Source of the DNA: Austropuccinia psidii
Lineage: Eukaryota > Basidiomycota > Pucciniomycetes > Pucciniales > Sphaerophragmiaceae
Length of the DNA stretch: 64,000 nucleotides
Direction: 5' to 3'
NCBI GenBank assembly: GCA_023105745.1
Contig: JALGQZ010000008.1
Location: 19,839,866-19,903,865, forward strand
Shown: positions 1 through 11,512 of the stretch, one piece after another
Layout of the letters: each line of letters begins with the position of its first letter
Numbering within the stretch: position 1 is the stretch's first letter
Made by a program: the position numbers and the translations under genes
The notes under the pieces: model-generated
Told to the model about the DNA's origin: nothing
Database searches by the model: none
Seen by the model: the letters and a program-made list of their open reading frames with translations, nothing else

Positions 1-1421
1 CCTCAATTCACTTTTTCAACCTGTCAGAAAGAACAATGGAATTAGTAAAGGATATGTCCACCAATAACCACTTACAGGTAAAGAAAGAAGTGCAAATGAC
101 TGACTAAAGCTTATCAGTATTTAATTTCAATAATGAAAAAGAAAATAAAAATAGAAATAAATCTAATATATTAATTGACTGGGGAAAAAGTCCCCAAGAA
201 TGAAAAGGTGGCCAGTATATGTGCAAATCTGAAAGACTGATTCTGGAAGGGAATTTACTCAACTGTATTGACTGAATTGGTTAGATACAGAACTTACCAT
301 CTTGAGATCTGAACTTCATGTCTTGAATTCCCACAGTGGAATATGAATTGGCCCAAAAGGGTCAATTCCATACAGGTTAACTGAATACAGCCTGTATGGG
401 CCAGTCGAGTTGTCTAAGGAGTGCTGAAGTACTTGATGCCTTGAAAACTGCTCTAATGATCAACAACCTCTTGAAATTTACCCTTGAAGAATCCTGAGAT
501 GAAATAGTTACAACCTGGAAAGCCAGGGAGTTGGGGTCTTCAAATGGTCTTCTGGTAGCCACCATGGATTGTAAGACTGAGGGGCTGAAGTCTTCCTTTG
601 AAGTGGGTGATTGGCTTGGAGGAGTGATTTGAAATGACATAATGGAGTCCTGGAACCATAAGCATTGAATTGATGAGGAAAAATGATGCATAATGGTATA
701 TAATACCATATATGCACCACTGCTGGCTCCTACAGGCTTGGGTCCATTGAGCTGAGCCAAGGGTTTCCCTGACCTTGATAAGAAGCCCCTTATCGAAGGT
801 GGCTTGTTGCCTCTGGTGACTGCCAGAGGCCATGGCTTGAGCCTTGAGGGCTATGGAAATTTATTGCCATTTTAGGTACCTTGGGTCCTTGGGCCAATTT
901 GAGCTCTTTGAGTTTTTTGGCCAAAGTGGGCTGAGGTGGCTTCTAGACCGCCCCTTTGGCGCCCTTTGGCCTCATTGAAATTAGGTAAAAAGGGTCCTGA
1001 TAAGTCCCATGGCCCATGGGCCGCAGAGGCCATAGGGGACCTAAATGGCCCAAAAAGGTCATTTAGACCATCAACCCCCTAATAAAAGGAGGTTGGCCAG
1101 TGCCTGAATATGGCTAGAGGGGCCAGAGGCCCCTGGAAATTTAAATTACCCCCCATGCCCCAAATTAGAGGTATTGGCCTGGGGGTTGTGAGATTGGGAA
1201 CTGGCCAAAAAGGCCAATGACACAGGATATGGCCTGAGGGGCATAATTGAGGCTTGGGGCCAAGAGTGACCATTTGAAGTGGATATGGACAAAGGAAAAT
1301 TCCATTCCATAAGAGGCCAATAGTCTCATATTTGATAATATCACCAATTGGCCATATATTGGTGAAGGGTTATCTTGCCATGAACACCAATTAGGAGGGG
1401 TCTTTCCCGTGGTTGTGACAA
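1..1421 (-). mobile_element. Diverged LTR related to element E, truncated by the window edge
   Basis: Bases 1-300 align by eye with the LTR of element E around 24460-24680. Shared landmarks are 'tttcaacctgt', 'aaaggatat..ccacca', and a short inverted repeat of the type ctgggg..ccccag followed by 'ccagtatatg'. The middle (430-1380) is rich in GGCC words, as is the 3' untranslated part of element E. A plausible LTR end, 'gtggttgtgaca', lies at about 1410-1421, matching the GTGACA end of the E LTR. No internal coding region follows, so this may be a solo LTR. Identity is low and the left end is outside the window. Confidence 0.45.
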
Positions 1422-2797
1422 AACCCCACAGTTATGCCACGTATTACAAAGATTGGCTCTCAATTTTATATTTCCAAAAAGATGATTAATGGCCACAAGA
1501 TCATCACAGTTGTATTTTTAATGTAAGAATAAATTGATCAAGGAAATGGGAAAATTGCCAACAAACACACCCCTTTGTGGGCAGATTGATTGTTGGACCA
1601 AAAAAGACCAGAGAAAATTGTACTTAGCCATTGTCTTACAGTGGATCAACCCAGATGATCATATCTTTTGCAAATGTCTGGTTTAATTAAAGGTGAGTGA
1701 CACAATATCTTAATTTTAATATATTAGACTTATTCAATTCCTCATGACATGGTCTACATTCTGGTGAGGAACTATTATGGAGATTGTGGAAATCATTGGG
1801 TGAGAATGGTATGATCATGAGATTTTACAGAATAAAAGGAGAGAATTCTGAGAATAATAAATTGATTATTTATCATTTAAAAAGAAAATTTCATAAAATC
1901 AACATATCTTGAGACTGTGACCAGCTCTTCAATGCACTTTTCACATTTTCAACTTGCCAGCCAAGGATTTTATATTGTAAATTGGCCAGCTCACAGAAAA
2001 GAGCTACCTTTCCATTGACAAAGCGACCACTGAAGACAGTGATAATGATGCAAAACCATCTTTCCAAGATGTCCAAGGTGCACACCTTTATCAAGAAGAT
2101 CATTGTATATCTTCTGTTTGTAACTTTGGGCTCTATTACTCAGCAAGAATAAAATTCCTTGGGTCAAGCCTCAAAAAAAATCATAACTCATACCCTTAAT
2201 CAAGTGACCCTAGAGACCCAATATAGGTCTGGGGATTTGTAAATAATTAGAGGTGAAGATACTGATAATAAAGGTCATTGGGAAAGAAAAGATTTGGGTC
2301 CTCCTATTAATACAGCTGGTGGGAAATTTACATCTAAATTACATTGTTTATCCTCAATTTTGGTACCAATTTTTTGTATGAAGACACAGGAAACAAAACC
2401 ATCTTAAGAATATATTAAAAGAACTGTGTACTCACATCTGTGGGTCTAAAAAGCAGAAAGATCTATTTATTGAAGCCTGCAATAAAAAATCTTTACCTAT
2501 CAGTATCCCAATAGCATTGTGGAATGTTTTCCTCCAAAAAATCCAATGCACACAGAGATTAAAACTCTCTATTCAAATATACACCAAAAAACCTCAAACA
2601 GACAAATTACATTTGAGAAAGGAAATATGGAGCCCATGCTCGTTATGTGTTCCAATCCAAAGTGCCAACCAAACACCCTTTAATTCCATATTATAAAGTG
2701 ATTATGAATTGACTCCAGCACTAAACTTGTGTAAGTCCTCATACTTTGAGGGGTGCATGTGAGGCCACCCATTCAGAATTAAAAAAGTATTTTTATG
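1422..2797. other. Low-repeat spacer left of the nest, with coding-like fragments
   Basis: No retroelement similarity is visible here. Several short segments on the plus strand look like decayed exons: an acceptor-like 'cttacag' near 1639 and a donor-like 'aaaggtgagtg' near 1690 bracket a short piece with an early stop. A 72-codon open stretch lies at 1981-2199. Together with 43357-45443 this is the pre-insertion locus of element A, because the two sides rejoin at the AAGAA target duplication. I do not recognise a gene. Confidence 0.3.
1981..2199 (+). pseudogene. Unrecognised coding-like fragment, 72 codons
   Basis: The frame is open from just after a TAA at 1978 to a TAA at 2197-2199. It encodes an acidic, Asp/Ser-rich stretch (TTEDSDNDAKPSFQDVQ), then a Cys/His-containing segment (EDHCISSVCNFGLYYS). 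Composition looks protein-like, not like random A+T-rich sequence. There is no start codon, so it would have to be an internal exon or a relic. It lies on the same strand as the open fragment at 43352-43621, on the other side of the nest, and the two could be pieces of one host gene or of an old DNA transposon. Function unknown. Confidence 0.22.
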
Positions 2798-2802
2798 AAG
2801 AA

Positions 2803-4240
2803 TGTCTGACTGAGTCTATGATGAAGCTTATTAATAACTATTTAAAAGCTTTAACTGTGACTGTGACATGGTGAAAAATTTATAATAAATGATTTATTGA
2901 TGATATAAAAGGTTTAAATAAGAGTATTAAGGGCTTCCCTATTGATTAATAGTGGTGGTGAGTGCTGTTGAAAGCCCTGGGTGCAGCTTTACCTGTTGGA
3001 TTACAATAAAAAAGACTACAATAATTGAAATTAGAATCATACCTGGTTATTTTCCAAGAGTGTAGCTGTTTTTGATGGTTGTAATATTTAGGAATTCAAG
3101 AGCAGGATTAGGAAACCTTTTCTGGTGTAAGAAAGGCCTCCTTGTATCCTAAAATGGGGTGGAATGGCCCTCTAGACCATCCACATAGAGGAAGTGAAGA
3201 GTATTTCACTTTAGAGTACTGGCTTGTGGCTTTCATAGTGCCTGTATGCTCTGCATTGGGCTCAGATGTGGATTTGAAACCACATCTGGGCAGTTTTCAC
3301 CATCACAGGGTGAATATTTTCATATGGGGACTACATAGCCCTCTTCTGACATGTATGAAACGTAGAATGATGTACAGAACCTGTATGGGACCCCAGTATT
3401 GAATGAATTATGAGTTATTTAAGTATAAAAATGTTTGTTTGTCTACTTGACACCTCATAATCATACTTATGGGAGAATATCACACAGTAAGACTGTATTG
3501 GTATAATTGTGGGAGTTTGAGCTTAAGCCTGCCAAACCGTTGTCAGTTTTTGAGATATCAAGCTCATAATTGTTCATTGTGTAGCCCTGGATGTTTTCTA
3601 CACAATGGCATGTCATTTGATATGGCTATCATTAAGTATAGCAAAGTTATGCCATGTACAAGACCTTTTGTACATATATATGTTTTGCTTGAAAACTGTA
3701 TCGATCTTGTTTTCCCCATACATTTTGTTCTAGATGAAATATGGGAAAATGAATGGCACCATAAGATAGCCCTGATTGTGCTCTTTACAAAAGGACCCCA
3801 CATTAGGTATCTCACACCAAAACCGTAGCAGTTAGATGAGAGATGAATATTTTATTCCCCCTTATTTGACCTTATTTTGGTCATAACTTCTGCAATTCTG
3901 GTGCTAGATCAGTTCCGCTAGTACCATTAGATAGCCCTGAATTATAGCTCCATTTTGAATACCCATTTGATGGGGTTAAGCCTCTTACGTTGTATTTCAG
4001 ATGAGAGGTGAAAATTAAGATTTATGCTCAGCAACTTCTTTGAGCAGGAATAACCTTGTTATTCTTTGTCCTATGATGGTGGGACTTGTATATTTGGATA
4101 GGGGTGAGTTTCCTCTTTGCTTTGATACCATTTGAGCTGATTTTGCTCAGCTCCATGTTTTGGTGGTATCTTGGCTATACCATTGATTTATGGTATATGG
4201 CTGTCATGCTTGTGCTCTGGTTTTGAGTCACAGGCTGACA
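2803..4240 (-). repeat. 3' LTR of element A
   Basis: It is 1,438 bp, the same length as both LTRs of element B. On the minus strand it begins TGTCAGCCTGTGACTC; the plus-strand left end has decayed to TGTCTGAC. It contains the LTR hairpin at 3263-3288 with one mismatch. Long open frames inside (for example 3469-3828) are not conserved between copies and are not called as genes. Confidence 0.88.
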
Positions 4241-4260
4241 TACCCTCCCTCTAAAAAAGG
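4241..4260 (-). other. Polypurine tract of element A
   Basis: The minus strand immediately upstream of the 3' LTR is purine-rich (ttttttagagggagggta), the expected plus-strand priming site. The same tract occurs in element B just before 18289. Confidence 0.75.
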
Positions 4261-4264
4261 CTAA

Positions 4265-5778
4265 TCACTGATGAGACTGTTCATTCCTCCTAGAGGCCCT
4301 TAATCTCCTTAGATGAAGGCTCCCATCTGGTATGGCATTTTCAGCCAACCATAAGTCTCTATCTGCTGTCTGGTTTTTAAATCTGACCAAGTCCTGTCTC
4401 TGGTCTTTACCATTCAGTCTAATCTTCCTGGCCTTGATTATTTTCTTCACAGGCCCGGGGGAGTCTTCCACTTCCACTATCTCTGGTGGGGTGGGGTTTT
4501 TCTTCCTGGAGGGGAATTTATCCTCCTCTTTCTGGAAGTATGGCTTGACTAAACTCACTGGAAAGACTGGGTGTTTCCTAAAAATTCTTCTGTGAGTTTT
4601 ACTTCCACTGCATTTTGTCCTACCAATTTAATGATAGTGAAGGACCCTAAAAATGAGTCTCTCATTTTCTTAAGTCCTTTGAGATTATTAAAGTTCAGTG
4701 TAGACACTAACACTTGGTACCCTTCTTTAAAATCAGGTTCTATGTGTGATTTGTCCCACCTCTTCTTATTATATTCCTTTGCGTCAGCTATGGATTTGGC
4801 AGCTGTGTCACAAGCAATTTTCCACATATCATGGAAGTCTTTGGCTGTGAGGTGGATGGTAAGAATATTTTTATTCAAGTGATCCACAGGCAATAGGGGA
4901 TTCCACCCTTTCTCTACCAGTGAAGGTGTTTTTCCCGTGGGAGAGTGATGGCTTGTGTTATAAGGCAGCTGGACTTCTGGTAGGTGGGTAACCCAGTCAT
5001 TGGTGTAACCTTCATGGTCCTTATATTCCATGCCATAGGCACAAATTCTTCTAAGGATGTCTTCCATTGTTTGGTTTATACTCTCAGATAATACATCTGT
5101 TTGTGGATGGTATGCTGTAGAAAAGGCTAGTTTAGTACCCAGCATGTCATTGAGGTTGGTCCACAATTCTGATGTGAATTTTGGGTCCCTATCACTAACA
5201 ATAATTCTGGAGACTCCACAGGTGGATATTATGTTATTCCAAAATAACATTGCAGTATTCATGGCGGTATCCTCTTTGTGACATTGCAGGCACGTTACAC
5301 TCTTTCTGAACCTATCAACTATGATTAAGCAGGCATTGAAGTTCTCTTTTCCTCCTGGTACAAGTCCTGTAACCCAGTCCATGTTGATGGTTTCCCGTGG
5401 GTGCTTGGGTTCTTCTATGTGTTTAAGTAACCCATACTTCTTCCCATGTTTTATATTTGCCTTTTTGCATCTTTCACAAGTGTTGATATATTCACTCATC
5501 TCTTGTTCCAATTTGGGCCACCAAGCTGTGCTTTCTACCCTCTCCTTGGTTCTGTCCTCACTCATGTGTTCAATATAGGGGGAGTCATGGCATTCTTGTA
5601 GGATCAAGGATATATTGTCCCTGTCTGCTATGGTGAGTGCACTAGTGTGCTTCCCTTTATGGTAGAGCAGGACATTGATAAGGAAAAACCTTTTATACTT
5701 ATAGTACCTTAGCCAGGGTTCCTCCAGCTGGGATTCCAGCCCAGGGCTCCTGTACTTTTGCTGAAGGAGTTGCAACAA
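4265..5778 (-). pseudogene. Element A integrase with chromodomain-like tail (broken)
   Basis: The main frame (5778 down to 4555) covers the HHCC zinc-binding region ([22 protein letters not shown]), the first catalytic Asp in MDWVTGL, and the second in SDRDPKF. The third catalytic motif reads LSESINQ where element B has LAERMIQ; the Glu is kept. A one-base deletion near 4560, where element B has 'ttttctagg', shifts the frame, so the tail ([14 protein letters not shown].., chromodomain-like) continues in another frame at 4558-4265. The intact family function would be cDNA integration. Frame and order match element B, which shows which changes are lesions. Confidence 0.85.
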
Positions 5779-5787
5779 TATGCCACA

Positions 5788-7550
5788 CTATCTGTGCTTG
5801 GAATATGCCTTCATTACTGCACTGAAAAGCTCATTATGCAGTTTTGAGGAACTTATTCCCAATATGGGAGTTTGTGTTCCTTCTGAATAAGTGTTTCCAC
5901 TGTCTAGGATACCACTTTCTGGTGCCCATTCAAAAAATCTGACATTTTTCCTCCTATCTATTTCCATGAAATGGATAGGGATCTTGGCTGCTACTTCAGG
6001 GTCATAATCTGGATTGCTTTTGAAATTGTCCAGTGGCCATCTACTGACGCCATCTGCATTGGTATGACTTTCAACTTCCTTATATATGATGGTCATATTG
6101 CCTCTATACTCTTGGATGGCTATTTGCCACCTCAAGATGTGCCTATTTGTAGTCTTCATGTTCAGTAAAGACTTCAAGGGGGTGCAGTCTGTGTAGACTT
6201 CAAATACTGCACCCTCCAAATAATAGTGGAGTTTCTCTAGAGCCCAGACTAAGCATAGACATTCAGTCTGGGTGGCCCCATATCCAGCTTCTGAATCTTC
6301 CAGTTGCTTGGAGATGTAGAATATTACTCCCTCTCTTGGTTAACCATCCACAATTTGTCTCTGGTTAAGGGCTGCCCCCAAGCCTTGGCTGCATGCTTAA
6401 TCTATGTATAACCTGAATGGTAGTTCAAAGTCAGGTAAGATGAGTGCAGGTGCATTTGTGAGTTCATGTTTGATCCTCTCATATGCATCCCTCCATTCCT
6501 TGGTAATTTCAAAAACTACATCTTTTCAACATAACTTGTAAAGACTACTAGTTATGTGGGCACAACCTTTGATGTGGTTTCTATAGTAGCTAGCAAAACC
6601 AAGGAAAGATTTCATCTCTTTGATGTTTTTTGGTACTGGATTTTGCAGTACTGCTGCTACTTTGCTCTGGTCTATTGCCAGACTGAGACCTGAGACTTTA
6701 TGTCCTAGATCTGGTAGCTCTTGTTGGCCAAAATTGCACTTTTCAAGTGAAATTTTCAGATTAATGCGTGTGCATTTACTTCACACTCTGTCTATGTACT
6801 GCACATGGTCCTCCCATGTCTTTGAGCATATAATAATGTCATTAATATATACTACCATCCAGCCTTCCAATATTTATTCTTAAAATATTATGTCCATAAT
6901 CCTTTGGAAGTGGGCTGGTGCATTATTGATGCCAAATGGCATTCTGGTATAGTCATATATGCCCATATGAAATATGATCCTGAGTAGTTTCATGGAGTTT
7001 GGTTCAACTCCATTCTGGTGGAAGCCTTTGATAAAATCCATATTGGTTATGTATTTGGCTTTTGCCAGTTTGTCTAGGGCATGAGGTATCCTTGGTATAG
7101 GGTACATGTCAGCTTTTGTGTAGTTGTTCAGAGCTCTGAAATCTCCACACAGCCTAAATTCGCCATCATTCCAGTTGATAAGGACAGGAGTGGTGATTTC
7201 CACTATTTCATTGTTTCCAATCTTTCTAATGACATCCATGTCTAGGAGCTCATTGATGTGTTTTTCAATTTCTTTCTCAGTCTCCAGACTTGCTGGGTAT
7301 GGAGGTCTCCTGAGCATGGGTAGATAAGGTCTTTCCACATCTAGATATAGCTGTAAATAATGGCCTTTAATTTTGCCTAATGGGTCTTCACCAATGCCAA
7401 ATGATGGTTTATTTTTCCTCAGCATCTTCAGTAAACTAAGTCTCTGTTTACTGGTTAGGGAAGTGCTGAATTGGCCCTCCCTGAACTCATTGAACAATTC
7501 TTCTAGTGGGTCATGGGTAGATATTTGGTATATGTCAAGTGAAAATTCCT
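5788..7550 (-). pseudogene. Element A reverse transcriptase and RNase H (broken)
   Basis: RT lies in 7674 down to about 6700 (SLETEKEIEKHINELLDMD.., [17 protein letters not shown]..). RNase H and the linker follow down to 5788 ([20 protein letters not shown]). The catalytic YIDD is YIND here (6838-6849), so it could not polymerise even without the stops. Compared with element B there are nonsense changes around 6880, 6520, 6397, 6341 and at 5788. RT starts in a different frame from the protease, and a one-base insertion near 7550 explains the overlap of the two frames. Confidence 0.85.
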
Positions 7551-8077
7551 TTTTTGCTGTTTGTAACAATAGTAATGTGACTATTATTACTATTGTGAAT
7601 ATCAATGGGATAAACTGTATCATAATCTGTTCCCAGTAAAAACCCTTGGATGTGGGCATCTTCAAGCACAACAAACTCTGGGTTGAGTCTGATATTACCC
7701 ATCCTATGGGGTATAATTATCTCTTTGATAATTGTCCCAATGGAAGCCATCCTTCCTGAAGCACTTTTGAAGTTCTTTGCTTTGGTTGGCAAGAGTTTCA
7801 CTTTGCAATTTGAGAAGTGGTTGCCCAGATAATTTTTGGCCACTATGGAGTGGTGTGCGCCACTGTCAATGATCAATGGGTGTTGAGCATTGTCAATGCA
7901 AACAGTGATTTTTGTGGCTGTCCCATGTATGTATGCCATTCCTTTAGTTGGTGTGACCAGAAATGTTTGTACATATTGTGTATGTTTGCACAAGTTTTTA
8001 TTGGAAGTGTCCTGTGGCCTTCCTGCTTCCAACTGCATTTCCTGGATTTCTAGTGGTGTTTCCTTTTGGTATTCCAC
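7535..8077 (-). pseudogene. Element A aspartic protease
   Basis: The frame contains IIDSGAHHSIVA, the retropepsin D-S-G-A active site, followed by LLGTDYDTVYPIDI, the expected C-terminal region leading into RT. In the family the protease cuts the gag-pol polyprotein. The segment aligns along its whole length with residues around 740-860 of element B. It ends by frameshift at about 7550. Confidence 0.85.
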
Positions 8078-8634
8078 TAGAAATTATTCTCTTGGGTCTT
8101 GTTCCTCATCAGATTTTTTGCTGATGGCATCTCCCATAGAGTCTGATTCAGAATCCTCTGTGTGGCATTCCTCCTCTGGGACTTTCTCAATGGCATAGAC
8201 ATTTGTCTTTGCCTTTGGACAGTTATTAGAATAGTGGTCTGTTGAACCACAATTGTGACAAGAATGTTTTTTCTTAGGCACTCCTGCCACTCTTTCTTTG
8301 GGTTTGTCTTTGAACTTCACCCTGAAAGGTTGTTTATCTTTGAAACCACTGCTTTTGTATGGGGAATATTTCCCTATATTAGTTTTTTTCAATACATCTT
8401 CTAAGGTATTTTCAATTTCATCTAGAGTGCAATTTTGATTGCATCTGCATTTTACTGAATCTTGTAGCTCTCCTGAAATTTATGTCAGGAGTTTGTGATT
8501 CCTCATCTGAATTTTCACTTTGGAATCAATGGCTTTGAGTCTTTTAGACTGTCTAAGACACCATTAATGTGGACCTTTGTCCACTGAATACTTATCATTT
8601 TCAAATGACATGGTCTTTTTCCATATCCAAGTAC
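8078..8634 (-). pseudogene. Element A nucleocapsid and capsid C-terminus, cut by element C
   Basis: The zinc knuckle [14 protein letters not shown] (CX2CX4HX4C) lies in the 8392-8084 frame, with an acidic spacer after it. A GAA-to-TAA change at 8084-8086 separates it from the protease. Upstream, 8393-8634 encodes the capsid C-terminal part with lesions. The sequence stops at 8634, where element C begins; the missing N-terminal gag resumes at 39493. Confidence 0.85.
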
Positions 8635-9345
8635 TGTGGTATACCTATACCAGTTTAGCTTAATGGACCAATATAAAAAAAAGAAATAAGCATCATAATC
8701 CAAAGAACCTGATTGTGTAACCTTAAAAACTCATATTCTATAAAAAAAAACCCCAAAACAAAACAAGTCAAGTCAGTATTCTACTGATTTAATTAATATT
8801 TGAATTCAAGAAAAGAAAAACCCCTTATTTAATCTTTGGATTCCAATTTTGTGTGAATTTTCAACAAATAATAATAATGATATAAATTATGAGAGCTGTG
8901 TAATTGTAGTACTACATGGGAATTAATTTCTCTTATTGGTGGAAATTGTGCAGTTGTGGTTGGTTTTAATTCAAAATATTTTGTGGAAGCCTTATTTAGT
9001 TGCTTTTGTTAAGAAGAGTATTGAGATGAGCTCTGTTTGAATCAAAAAATTATTATTATTCTGAGTTAGTGAAGGTATATTTATTTTATTTTGATTTCAT
9101 TCTATTTTCTGTTATAGGATAGTAGTAGTGGGGATTATTTTAGGTATTCCATTGAGATGATGATAGTGGAAGGGAATTGCTTTAAATTTCAATGGTGTAA
9201 ATTATTGAGTTGATTAGTAGTTCTGATTATTAGTATATATCTTGGTGGTAGTAAATTAGCTATGGGCTTATAAAATGCTTAGTAATCCAGGGGAAGTTAA
9301 AGAAGAGCTAGTATTCATATGCATATGCATGAAATAGTTTGTGAA

Positions 9346-9367
9346 AACCCTAAACCCTAACCCTATT
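9346..9367 (+). repeat. Short telomere-like CCCTAA run inside the C LTR
   Basis: The run reads aaccctaaaccctaaccct, about three units of CCCTAA/CCCTAAA. An identical copy is at 38086-38107 in the other LTR. It sits just upstream of a TATA box. Confidence 0.6.
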
Positions 9368-9379
9368 CCCCCTAAAGAA

Positions 9380-9388
9380 TATAAATAG
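9380..9388 (+). promoter_or_regulatory. Putative TATA box of element C LTR
   Basis: TATAAATAG followed by a pyrimidine-rich initiator-like stretch (cttttttcctctccag) about 10 bp downstream. It is conserved at 38120-38128 in the right LTR. This would place transcription start in the middle of the LTR, as expected. Confidence 0.5.
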
Positions 9389-10955
9389 TCAAACTTTTTT
9401 CCTCTCCAGACTTTTTCCCATCTGTAAATTGTAACTTCTACTTATTTTTTCCAAATCCCTTATCTAAGAGGTTAAATTAGAATGTTTTTTTGATAAATTA
9501 AGCTTAGTAATTGAGGTTTGTTGTTGACATAGATCAAGAGAACCAATAGTGTGAAAAGATTTTAATTCATCCCTCACTAGCAGGCAGACTAGTAATCATA
9601 ATAATTAGGATCTTAACACTTGAAGCTCAAGAGTAAGGCATCTCTGGAGTTTAGGGATTAAACCTTAAAAGTAATTTTTAGAGAGTTTTAAAATAAAACC
9701 ATCACTTTAAAGTAATTTTCTCAGATTTTAAAATGAAACCTGAATTTTTCAAAGTAATTTTACTACTTTATAGCTAAATTAGAACCCCTTAAATCAATTC
9801 AATTTCATCAAGATACATATACAAATAAAAAAAACCCATAAACAACCTCAACTAAATTATTTAACTTAATCAACAACATTTTCAAATCCCTGTTCACATT
9901 AATCACCTATCCATTCAGAAGTTATAAGTAACAATTTCATATTAATACTGGAAATATATTTCTTTCAGTAATAAGCTATCACCAAATTAATAACTTTACA
10001 TTCTATTAATACTACTCCTATTCTACAATTGTCAGCCTGTGACTCAAAACCAGAGCACAAGCATGACAACCAAAATACCATAAACCAATGGTATAGCCAA
10101 GATACCACCAAAACATGGAGCTGAGCCAAATTAGCTCAAAAGGTATCAAAAGAAAGAGGAAACTCACCTCTTCCTGAAAATATAAGTCCCATCACCATAG
10201 GACAAGAAATAACAAAGTTATTCCTACTCAAAGTTATTGCTGAGCATAAACCTTAATTTTCACCTCTCATCTAAAATCTAGAAGGAGAGGCTTAACCCCA
10301 TCAAATGGGTATTCAAAATGAAGCTCTAAGCCAGGGCTATCCAATGGTACTAGCCAAACTGAGCTAGCACCAGTATTACTTGAGTTATGGTCAAATTCAG
10401 ACCAAATAAGGGTGAACAAAACATTCACCTCTCATCTAACTTTTACAGTTTTAGTGTGAGATACTTAAAGTGGGGTCTTTTTGGAAAGAGCACAATCAGG
10501 GCTATCTGATGGTGTCATCCATTTTCTCATATCTCAACTAGAACAGAAGGTATTGGCCAAACAAGCTTAATACAGCTTTTGCCCAAAACACGCCAATGTA
10601 TAAAAACACTTGTACATGAGATAACTTTGCCATATTCAAGGATAACCTTGTCAAGTTGGGTACCATTGTATAGAGCTCATACAGGGCTATTCAATGAACC
10701 AACTTTGAGCTTGATATCTCAAAAACTGACAGAGTTATGACAATTTTAAGGTAAACATCCCACCTGCTGTCATATACAGCCTTACCATGGGATAATACCC
10801 TATAACCATGAATATGAGGTGTCAAATAGACGAAGAAGCATGTTTTTACTTCAATACCTCATATGTCAGTCAATACTGGGGTCCCATACAGTTTCTGTAC
10901 AGCATTCTACGCGTCATACACGTCAGAATCAGGCTGTGAGGTCCCCAGATGAAAA

Positions 10956-11009
10956 TTTTCACCCTGTATTGGTGAAAACTGCCCAGATGTGGTTTCAAAA
11001 CCACATCTG
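10956..11009 (+). other. Double hairpin in the LTR (likely RNA or DNA structure)
   Basis: First stem: TTTTCACC (10956-10963), 7-nt loop, GGTGAAAA (10971-10978). Second stem: CAGATGTGGTTT (10984-10995), CA, AAACCACATCTG (10998-11009). The second stem recurs in every LTR of the family: 3263-3288 (one mismatch), 19243-19268, 42391-42416, 46356-46381 and 59486-59505. The last copy has a paired T-to-C/A-to-G change that keeps the stem. The position is upstream of the TATA-like box. Confidence 0.7.
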
Positions 11010-11122
11010 AGCCCAATACAGGGTATACAGGCTGTTTGCAAACCACAAGCCTGCCATGAGGAGTGAAAAATCTTCACTTCCTCTATGTGAAAAGGTCTAA
11101 CAACCTTTTCACCTCAATTTCA

Positions 11123-11132
11123 GGATAAAAGG
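11123..11132 (+). promoter_or_regulatory. TATA-like box of element B LTR
   Basis: ggataaaagg, kept in the D copy (ttaggataaaagg, about 46493) and the F copy (ttaggataaaaag, about 59620). It is followed 20-30 bp later by a pyrimidine-rich stretch ending in CATCCTG. Confidence 0.45.
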
Positions 11133-11219
11133 AGGGCTTTTCACTGCCAAAACCCTTTCCTCATCCTGCTCTTGAATACCCTACGTAGTAAACTGTCAAA
11201 AACAGTTTTACTCTTGGGT

Positions 11220-11225
11220 AATAAA
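11220..11225 (+). terminator. AATAAA polyadenylation-signal candidate in element B LTR
   Basis: AATAAA about 70 nt downstream of the putative transcription start and inside the LTR. It can end transcripts only from the 3' copy. It is repeated in the 3' LTR. Confidence 0.4.
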
Positions 11226-11470
11226 CAGGTATAATTATATATTTAATTATTGTAACTCTTATTATAGTAACCCAACTGGTAAGATTGCACCCTGGGTTCT
11301 CAATAGCGCTCACCACCACTATTTTCCAATTGTAGAACCCCTTAATTACATTATAAATCATCTTTTAAATCAAAAACTCTTATTATAAATCAATTTTCTA
11401 CGTGTCACAGTCATAATTCTAGCTGTAAATACTCTTATTACTACTTCAATATAGACTCAGCCTGACATTT

Positions 11471-11483
11471 TGGGGGCCTGGCC
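11471..11483 (+). other. Primer-binding-site candidate of element B
   Basis: TGGGGGCCTGGCC starts three bases after the LTR end. The same place in the other copies reads TGGGGGCCTGGCC (D), TGGTGGCCTGGCC (F), TGCGGGCCTGGCC (A, minus strand) and TGGGGGCCCAGCC (G). The initial TGG fits pairing with a tRNA CCA end; I cannot assign the tRNA. Confidence 0.5.
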
Positions 11484-11512
11484 GTGTTTTTAACTTATTT
11501 TGGACCTTTACA

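Larger units (their letters stand above)
8635..10029 (+). repeat. 5' LTR of element C, first part
   Basis: Aligns with 37304-38766 of the right LTR. The two copies differ by roughly 3% plus one indel of about 71 bp present only in the right copy (about 37901-37978). The LTR continues at 19732 after element B. At 38761 the right copy shows the empty site (ttctataatcaatattc), which fixes the insertion point of B. Confidence 0.9.
10030..11467 (+). repeat. 5' LTR of element B
   Basis: Carries two hairpins (10956-10978 and 10984-11009), a TATA-like ATAAAAGG at about 11125, a pyrimidine-rich CCTTTCCTCATCC start-site candidate at about 11152, and AATAAA at 11220-11225. Open frames inside (10819-11010 and others) are repeated in the 3' LTR and are not conserved in older copies, so they are not called. 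Confidence 0.93.

Noticed and set aside
3469..3828. 119-codon plus-strand frame
   Set aside because: Lies within the A LTR; the same region of the other LTR has stops.
4332..5578. Several plus-strand frames of 74-103 codons
   Set aside because: They are antisense shadows of the minus-strand integrase of element A.
9346..9367. Chromosome end or telomere fusion
   Set aside because: Only about three units, identical in both LTRs of C, so it is part of the LTR and not a chromosome end.
10819..11010. 63-codon open frame repeated at 19078-19269
   Set aside because: It lies inside the LTRs of B, contains the palindromic hairpin, and is not open in the D or A copies.
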